From Bacteroidales bacterium (GTDB lineage Bacteria > Bacteroidota > Bacteroidia > Bacteroidales > JALTDM01): a stretch of DNA of 6,114 nt. This document shows positions 1-4,046 of the stretch, piece by piece. The first letter of the stretch is position 1. Each line of letters starts with the position of its first letter. A model generated the notes under the pieces. That model ran no database searches and had not been told where the DNA came from. It saw only the letters and a list, made by a program, of their open reading frames with translations. The DNA is taken from NCBI GenBank assembly GCA_026996635.1, contig JALWKH010000121.1:1-6114 (forward strand), in the 5' to 3' direction. The translations under genes and the position numbers were made by a program.

Positions 1-46
1 CTAATCCTGTTGTCAGTAAAACTAATATTGCAACAACTTTTTTCAT
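1..46 (-). CDS. Start of an exported protein, cut by the window edge
   Basis: On the minus strand an ATG at 46-44 opens a frame that reads MKKVVAILVLLTTGL before the left edge. A Lys-Lys start followed by a hydrophobic stretch is the beginning of a Sec signal peptide, so the product is probably secreted or placed in the outer membrane. Only 15 codons are visible and the family cannot be named. The start lies 31 bases after the stop of the lipoprotein gene on the same strand, with no terminator-like hairpin between them, so the two are likely co-transcribed. The bases before the ATG are nearly pure A/T with no Shine-Dalgarno, which is common in Bacteroidota. Alternatively the match could be chance in AT-rich DNA, but position, strand and signal-like composition all agree. 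Confidence 0.72.
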   Translation of the reverse strand, partial: MKKVVAILVLLTTGL

Positions 47-77
47 AATTATAATTTTTTATTGTTAAACAACTGAA

Positions 78-1766
78 TTATCTTCTGTGACCACCACCAA
101 AACCGCCGCTACTTCTTCCGCTGCTATGGCTTGAACTGCCGCTTGAGCTTCTTCCTGAACCGCCACTGAAACTACTTCTGCTGTAAGATGAATGAGAAGA
201 GAAACTACTGCGGCTTCTTGACGGTCTTGAATAAGAACTTGTGCTTCTGCTTCGTGATGAAGGTCTTGAATATTGCTTGTAATTAGAGTTTCTTTGCGGA
301 CGTTGATATTTTATTGTTGACCTTCTTGTTGGTTTAGAGTACGTTCTTCTTTGTTGTTGCGGTCTGTAATGATTATTTGTTCCTCTTGGTTTTGATATTT
401 CCCTTCTGTGTGTACGTACATTAGAGGGTCTGTAGCTTCTTTTTCTACTGTTCGTTTTTATGTTTTGTTGGGATAAGCCGGGCTTAATTTCTCCTTTAGG
501 ATTGGTCATTTGTTGCCTGCTTCTGCTTGACCTTATGCTTCTTCGTTGGCTGCTAACTTGCCTACGCTGCGGACTTTGCAAGTTTACCACATTGATTTGT
601 TGTGGTTTGGCAACAGATTGTGTTCTAGGTTTGCTAATGGTTTGAGTTGCCGGTTTACTTGTATTAAGCCTTTGTGGCTTTTGTTGTATAGTAGATCCGC
701 TTTGCGGTTTTTCAAGTTTCGCCGGTTTTTGTTGAATGCTGCTGTTTGTGGCAGCCGGTTTGCTCAAAGTTTGTGACGACGGCTTGCTACTATTTAATCT
801 TTGCGGTTTTTGTTGCAAAGTTGTAGAGCTTTCAGGTTTTTCCAGCCTTGTAGGTTTTTGTTGTATTTGTGTTCCTGTTGTTGCCGGTTTGTCGGTTAAA
901 GTCGGCTTGGAATCAATAGGCTTGGAAACAGTTGGAACATTGCTGTCCATTGGTTTGGATGCAGAAAGCCTATCGTATGTATCAACAAATGATTGATAAG
1001 TTCCGTGTTGCGGAGTAGAAGGCGATTGACTTCCAACACCTCCTCTCCTGTGAGTATGGCTTAAAGTTTGGTCATAACTGTTATAGTAATAAGGAGTATA
1101 ATAGTTGTAATAAGCTCCATCATAGTAACCATCCCAGTATCCGTCCCAATACCCGTCATTGTATCCGTTCCAATATGCCCAATTATATCCAGACCAGTAT
1201 GATCCCCAATAATGTGGCCTGTAGTGCCATCCGTACCAATAATAAGGTCTGTAATAAGTTCCCCACCAAGGATATCCTAAATATATGCTTACTCCCCAAT
1301 CCCACGGGTCATACGAATACCAATAACAGTTTGTATAATATGAAGAATAATACGGGAAGTCCCAATCATCATCGAATCTTCTTATGCGGGAGGAATATGA
1401 ATAATCATAATAATCATCGTAATAATAGTTGTTTGTTATGTATGTGTTACCGTCTTTATCTTGGTAAGATTCGGAAGAAGAGTATTTCGGTTGAAGACTA
1501 TCCTGTTCGTCATAATAATACTGCGATGAATCGTTGTCTGAATAATATTCATTGCCGGATTGTTGCTGTTGATAATAACCTTGTGATTTGTTTTGTTGAG
1601 CTTGGGTGGAATTACTTTGTGTTTGTACGGAAGTTTGAACAGGTTCGGTTGATGGGTCGTAATAAACATCATCGTGATAAACTCTGGTTTGTATGGAGCA
1701 TGACGATAATATCAATGCTGCCAACAATGTTAACAGATACGGTTTATATTTCATTTGTGTTTTCAT
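78..1766 (-). CDS. Low-complexity Tyr/Trp- and Arg/Ser-rich envelope lipoprotein, function unknown
   Basis: This 562-residue protein starts with a lipoprotein signal peptide: Lys at 2, 6 and 8, a hydrophobic core at 10-20, and lipobox Leu20-Ser-Ser-Cys23. It should therefore be lipidated at Cys23 and anchored in the envelope. After it come a Gln/Ser/Tyr/Asp-rich region (24-110), a block at about 111-231 in which 38 Tyr and 14 Trp make up 43% of residues, a Lys-Pro-rich segment (270-390) containing a 43-residue tandem duplication (301-343 and 344-386), and a basic tail. Residues 401-562 have about 40 Arg/Lys and only two acidic residues, and the last 62 residues are about half Ser, ending in a Gly-rich stretch and HRR. 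The only cysteine besides the lipid-bearing one is Cys147. The first ATG is preferred over Met5 because a perfect GGGAGG sits 8 bases before it. I recognise no catalytic domain. The general type (Tyr/Trp-rich lipoprotein with an RRF motif and Ser/Arg tail) seems familiar from Bacteroidota but is uncharacterised. A structural or adhesive envelope role is inference. Confidence 0.88.
   Translation of the reverse strand: MKTQMKYKPYLLTLLAALILSSCSIQTRVYHDDVYYDPSTEPVQTSVQTQSNSTQAQQNKSQGYYQQQQSGNEYYSDNDSSQYYYDEQDSLQPKYSSSESYQDKDGNTYITNNYYYDDYYDYSYSSRIRRFDDDWDFPYYSSYYTNCYWYSYDPWDWGVSIYLGYPWWGTYYRPYYWYGWHYRPHYWGSYWSGYNWAYWNGYNDGYWDGYWDGYYDGAYYNYYTPYYYNSYDQTLSHTHRRGGVGSQSPSTPQHGTYQSFVDTYDRLSASKPMDSNVPTVSKPIDSKPTLTDKPATTGTQIQQKPTRLEKPESSTTLQQKPQRLNSSKPSSQTLSKPAATNSSIQQKPAKLEKPQSGSTIQQKPQRLNTSKPATQTISKPRTQSVAKPQQINVVNLQSPQRRQVSSQRRSIRSSRSRQQMTNPKGEIKPGLSQQNIKTNSRKRSYRPSNVRTHRREISKPRGTNNHYRPQQQRRTYSKPTRRSTIKYQRPQRNSNYKQYSRPSSRSRSTSSYSRPSRSRSSFSSHSSYSRSSFSGGSGRSSSGSSSHSSGRSSGGFGGGHRR
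609..866 (-). repeat. Tandem duplication of 129 bp inside the lipoprotein gene
   Basis: Two consecutive 43-codon units encode residues 301-343 and 344-386. Both begin IQQKP, continue with a variant of LEKP, then QQKPQRLN, SKP and QT-SKP at matching positions. Most of the alignable positions are identical and most changes are conservative (Leu/Ile, Arg/Lys, Ser/Thr). Each unit also contains two related half-repeats built around QQKP-x-R/K-L. The DNA copies have diverged, so the duplication is not recent. The repeat length is a multiple of three, so copy number could change without breaking the frame. Confidence 0.85.
1107..1166 (-). repeat. Short 12-bp periodic repeat coding for (W/Y)DGY units
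   Basis: Residues 201-220 of the lipoprotein have a four-residue period: NDGY, WDGY, WDGY, YDGA. On the DNA this appears as degenerate 12-base units resembling gtatccgtccca on the plus strand. The period places an aromatic pair and an Asp-Gly at regular spacing, which would suit turns between aromatic residues. It probably arose by slippage or local duplication. Confidence 0.7.
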
Positions 1767-1769
1767 AAC

Positions 1770-1804
1770 TTTGTCCTCCCGTTTTAGTTTTTTTATTTAT
1801 TTTG
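1770..1804 (+). promoter_or_regulatory. Weak candidate promoter for proS
   Basis: TTTG at 1770-1773 and TTATTTTG at 1797-1804 (one mismatch to TAnnTTTG) are 23 bases apart and would give a leader of about 38 bases before the proS ATG. The upstream half overlaps the ribosome-binding site of the divergent lipoprotein gene. The DNA is very AT-rich, so a chance match is quite possible. Confidence 0.25.
1775..1780 (-). promoter_or_regulatory. Perfect Shine-Dalgarno of the lipoprotein gene
   Basis: On the minus strand GGGAGG lies 8 bases before the ATG at 1766-1764, an ideal spacing. It decides the start in favour of this ATG over the in-frame ATG four codons later. It is notable because none of the other starts in this window has a comparable site and Bacteroidota generally make little use of Shine-Dalgarno pairing. 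Confidence 0.75.
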
Positions 1805-1836
1805 CAACTTATTATTTCTGATTATTAACAAGCAAA
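1804..1836 (-). promoter_or_regulatory. Weak candidate promoter for the lipoprotein gene
   Basis: Reading the minus strand, TTTG at 1836-1833 is followed after 21 bases by TAAGTTGC at 1811-1804. This is an imperfect match to the Bacteroidota -33 TTTG / -7 TAnnTTTG pattern. The spacing is plausible but the -7 box misses two positions. The 82-base gap between divergent genes must hold a promoter for this gene; this is only the best-looking candidate. Confidence 0.2.
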
Positions 1837-1848
1837 TACCATACCAAA

Positions 1849-3333
1849 ATGGCAAAAGCAATAACAAAAAGAAGTGAAAATTATTCGCAATGGTACAATG
1901 ATATCGTGAAATTTGCGGATTTGGCGGAATATTCTCAAGTAAGAGGATGCATGGTAATAAAACCTTACGGGTATGCAATCTGGGAGAAAATAAAAGACCA
2001 ACTGGATAAAATGTTTAAAGAAACCGGGCATGTTAATGCTTACTTCCCGCTTTTTATTCCCAAGTCGTTTTTCAACAGGGAGGCACAGCATGTAGAAGGA
2101 TTTGCAAAAGAATGTGCCGTGGTAACCCACTACCGCCTTAAAGTAGATGACGAGAGCAAAAAAATAGTAGTGGACGATGACGCCAAACTCGAAGAAGAAC
2201 TCATTGTGAGACCTACATCGGAAACAATCATTTGGGATTCGTATAAAAATTGGATACAATCTTACCGTGACTTGCCTATCCTTGTAAACCAATGGGCGAA
2301 TGTGGTGAGATGGGAAATGAGAACGAGGTTGTTTTTGAGGACTGCGGAATTTTTGTGGCAAGAAGGACATACAGCACACGCTACCAAAGAAGAGGCAATG
2401 GAAGAGGCAATGAAAATGATTAATGTGTATCGAACATTTGCCGAAGAATGGATGGCGTTGCCGGTGTATTCGGGACATAAAACCGAAAACGAAAGATTTG
2501 CGGGTGCAATAGAAACTTATTCTATAGAAGCGATGATGCAAGACGGAAAGGCGTTGCAAGCAGGAACTTCACACTTTTTGGGACAAAACTTCTCAAAGGC
2601 TTTTGATGTTAAATTCTTGAACAAGGAAGGCAAGCTCGAATATGTTTGGGCTACATCGTGGGGTGTATCGACCAGACTTATTGGTGCTTTGATTATGGCA
2701 CATTCCGACGACAACGGATTGGTACTGCCGCCTAAACTTGCTCCGTTGCATGTGGTTATTGTGCCGGTGTACAGAAAGCCGGAACAGTTGGCGGAAATAA
2801 CAAAAACCGTAAACGAAAAAATATTATCGGGATTGCGTGCAAAAGGCATTACTGTTAAATACGATGATGACGATAAATATAAGCCGGGTTACAAATTCAA
2901 CGAATACGAAGTAAAAGGTGTGCCGGTAAGGCTTACCATAGGTATGCGTGATATTGAAAACGGACAAGTGGAAGTGGTAAGACGCGACACATTGGAAAAG
3001 AAATTTTATCCGTTGGATAACATAGCCGATACGGTTGAAGCTCTCCTTAATGACATTCAAAAAGGAATTTTCAAAAAGGCAAAAGATTTCAGGGATTCAC
3101 ATACTCACGAAGTAAGCAATTTTGATGAATTTAAAGAAGTGGTTAACAACGGCGGGTTTGCTTTGGCGTATTGGGACGGCACAACAGAAACCGAATTGAA
3201 AATAAAAGAAGAAACCAAAGCAACGATTAGAGTGATACCGTTTGATATTGACCAAAACGAAGCAAAAGGCAATAAGGATGTTTACAGCGGCAAAGATGCC
3301 AAATACAAAGTGATTTTTGCCAAAGCTTATTAA
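1849..3333 (+). CDS. proS: Prolyl-tRNA synthetase, archaeal/eukaryal type
   Basis: A complete class II aminoacyl-tRNA synthetase of 494 residues that charges tRNA-Pro with proline in the cytosol. Motif 1 lies around residues 60-72 (Pro67), the proline-binding TSE loop is RPTSE at 121-125, motif 2 includes Arg154-Trp-Glu156 and continues to the EGHTAH segment at 172-177, and motif 3 is [13 protein letters not shown] at 269-281 with Arg276. The anticodon-binding domain starts near 300 (HVVIVPVY). A C-terminal domain ends in a terminal Tyr (FAKAY), as expected for this type. The long editing insertion of Escherichia coli-type ProRS between motifs 2 and 3 is absent. The C-terminal domain has no cysteine (the only two in the protein are Cys34 and Cys89), so the zinc site known from some relatives is missing. 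The first ATG has only A-rich sequence before it. The gene stands alone and is followed by a strong terminator. Confidence 0.97.
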   Translation: MAKAITKRSENYSQWYNDIVKFADLAEYSQVRGCMVIKPYGYAIWEKIKDQLDKMFKETGHVNAYFPLFIPKSFFNREAQHVEGFAKECAVVTHYRLKVDDESKKIVVDDDAKLEEELIVRPTSETIIWDSYKNWIQSYRDLPILVNQWANVVRWEMRTRLFLRTAEFLWQEGHTAHATKEEAMEEAMKMINVYRTFAEEWMALPVYSGHKTENERFAGAIETYSIEAMMQDGKALQAGTSHFLGQNFSKAFDVKFLNKEGKLEYVWATSWGVSTRLIGALIMAHSDDNGLVLPPKLAPLHVVIVPVYRKPEQLAEITKTVNEKILSGLRAKGITVKYDDDDKYKPGYKFNEYEVKGVPVRLTIGMRDIENGQVEVVRRDTLEKKFYPLDNIADTVEALLNDIQKGIFKKAKDFRDSHTHEVSNFDEFKEVVNNGGFALAYWDGTTETELKIKEETKATIRVIPFDIDQNEAKGNKDVYSGKDAKYKVIFAKAY

Positions 3334-3357
3334 GATATATGCGGGGGAAATTGTACT

Positions 3358-3390
3358 AAGGCAGCCTTGTGCAGGGCTGCCTTTTTTTGT
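3358..3390 (+). terminator. Intrinsic terminator of proS
   Basis: GGCAGCC at 3360-3366 pairs with GGCTGCC at 3375-3381 around an 8-base loop. Two flanking A-T pairs can extend the stem, and seven T residues (3382-3388) follow at once. This GC-rich stem with a U-tract, 26 bases after the proS stop, is a textbook Rho-independent terminator. It separates proS from the small downstream gene. Confidence 0.92.
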
Positions 3391-3414
3391 TTTAAGTAAT
3401 TTGAATAAGTATTT

Positions 3415-3422
3415 TATTTTTG
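3415..3422 (+). promoter_or_regulatory. Possible -7 box before the small membrane gene
   Basis: TATTTTTG matches the Bacteroidota -7 consensus TAnnTTTG exactly. TTTG copies upstream at 3400-3403 (11-base gap) and 3386-3389 (25-base gap) are not at the usual distance. The box ends only 13 bases before the ATG, so the transcript would have a leader of only a few bases. A chance match in T-rich DNA is a real alternative, but a promoter is needed here because the proS terminator lies just upstream. Confidence 0.3.
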
Positions 3423-3435
3423 TAAAAAAAAGGAA

Positions 3436-3624
3436 ATGAAAAAACTCCTTGTTATTTCAATCTTTGAGTTTGTTTTGATGTTTTTGTTGCAATTTTTTTG
3501 GTCTAAAGCTTCTTTCTGGAAAGCAATATCGTTTTCTTTTGTTTTTACTGTTATAATGACTTCCATTTATTATTTTGTGGAGGCTGAATTCAGAGCTGAA
3601 CAGAAAAGGAAAAAGAAGTTATAG
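3436..3624 (+). CDS. Small two-helix membrane protein, hypothetical
   Basis: This 62-residue frame begins MKKLL and has two hydrophobic segments, at about 3-21 (Leu/Phe/Val-rich) and about 30-48 (Phe/Val/Ile-rich). They are separated by a short Trp-Ser-Lys linker, and the protein ends in a charged tail with KRKKK. By the positive-inside rule both ends face the cytoplasm with a short periplasmic hairpin. I recognise no family. An AAGG immediately before the ATG is too close to be a normal Shine-Dalgarno. Codon use and the clear alternation of hydrophobic and basic segments favour a real gene over a chance frame. It sits alone between the proS terminator and a non-coding stretch, so context gives no function. 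Confidence 0.65.
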   Translation: MKKLLVISIFEFVLMFLLQFFWSKASFWKAISFSFVFTVIMTSIYYFVEAEFRAEQKRKKKL

Positions 3625-3632
3625 TGTTAGTG

Positions 3633-3655
3633 AAGTTTCATAAAACAACTTTTTT
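3633..3655 (+). terminator. Weak AT-rich terminator candidate after the small gene
   Basis: AAGTT (3633-3637) can pair with AACTT (3647-3651) around a 9-base loop, and the T-run continues to 3655. The stem is short and poor in G/C, so on its own it would be inefficient. Its position, 9 bases after the stop codon of the small membrane gene, is the main argument for it. Confidence 0.3.
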
Positions 3656-3751
3656 ATTAGATCTTTCCATTTTTGATAAACTAAATCGACCTCAAATTTT
3701 GTTAAATAAGAGATTACTAATCAGAAAATTCTTTAAAATAAATATCAATTA

Positions 3752-3979
3752 CCCGACATTTATAACCGAAGGCTAAAGCCAAGAGGTAATCGACAATTTA
3801 TTATTACCCTCACCCTAAAAGGCAAAGCTAGCCATAAATATGGATTTGTAAATAAATGGTAAACAGGCTAAAGCCAGCAATAAAATATTTCGTGATTTAT
3901 TGTGTGTTGATATGATTAGCCCTGTCATTTATGGCAGGGTAGATAAAAGAGTTGTCGCAAATTGTTGGGCTTTAGCCCC
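3752..3979. repeat. Cluster of interspersed palindromic repeats (GGCTAAAGCC family)
   Basis: GGCTAAAGCC occurs at 3771-3780 and 3866-3875, and its reverse complement GGCTTTAGCC at 3968-3977, spaced 95 and 102 bases apart. A second word alternates with it: CATTTAT at 3757, GCCATAAAT at 3831-3839 (reverse orientation) and CATTTATGGC at 3926-3935. GGCAAAGCTAGCC at 3821-3833 looks like a decayed copy. Short palindromes repeated in both orientations in non-coding DNA resemble REP-type or MITE-derived elements. No terminal repeats or target duplication could be identified, so the element boundaries are uncertain. Confidence 0.6.
3920..3939. repeat. Hairpin within the repeat cluster
   Basis: CCCTGTC at 3920-3926 pairs with GGCAGGG at 3933-3939 (six Watson-Crick pairs and one G-U) around the loop ATTTAT. 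No T-tract follows directly, so it is not a classic terminator. It is the best-preserved stem-loop in the repeat cluster and could form in RNA or single-stranded DNA. Confidence 0.6.
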
Positions 3980-4002
3980 GGAATGTTTTTTCTAATACAT
4001 AA

Positions 4003-4026
4003 TTTGGGTTTATTCCCTTATCTTTG
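4003..4026 (+). promoter_or_regulatory. Candidate promoter of the dehydrogenase gene
   Basis: TATCTTTG at 4019-4026 is an exact match to the Bacteroidota -7 consensus TAnnTTTG. Transcription would start near 4032, leaving a leader of about 15 bases before the ATG at 4047. A TTTG lies at 4003-4006, but the 12-base gap is shorter than the usual one near 20, so the -33 element is doubtful. Confidence 0.45.
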
Positions 4027-4046
4027 CGGAATAATAATGAAGGTTT

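Larger units (their letters stand above)
3625..4046. other. Non-coding stretch with degenerate repeats
   Basis: This stretch of 422 bases contains no frame with coding character on either strand. It is AT-rich, apart from islands of short GC-containing palindromes between about 3750 and 3980. No tRNA, riboswitch or transposase remnant could be recognised. Its right end (about 4000-4046) carries the likely promoter of the dehydrogenase gene. Confidence 0.7.

Noticed and set aside
1175..1768. 197-codon plus-strand frame opposite the lipoprotein gene
   Set aside because: It is an artefact of Tyr/Asn/Asp-rich codons read antisense. The minus strand has a signal peptide, lipobox, Shine-Dalgarno and structured repeats.
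1825..2559. 244-codon open frame on the minus strand opposite proS
   Set aside because: It lies wholly antisense to an unmistakable ProRS. Its translation is rich in His, Phe, Cys and Arg with no domain sense, typical of a shadow of codon-biased sequence.
3752..3979. CRISPR array
   Set aside because: The repeated words are only about 10 bases, occur in both orientations, and their spacers of 85-92 bases are too long; there is no regular repeat-spacer pattern and no cas gene nearby.
3625..4046. Riboswitch or small RNA upstream of the dehydrogenase
   Set aside because: The hairpins are isolated and separated by AT-rich sequence, I recognise no known riboswitch core, and the likely transcription start lies downstream of all of them.
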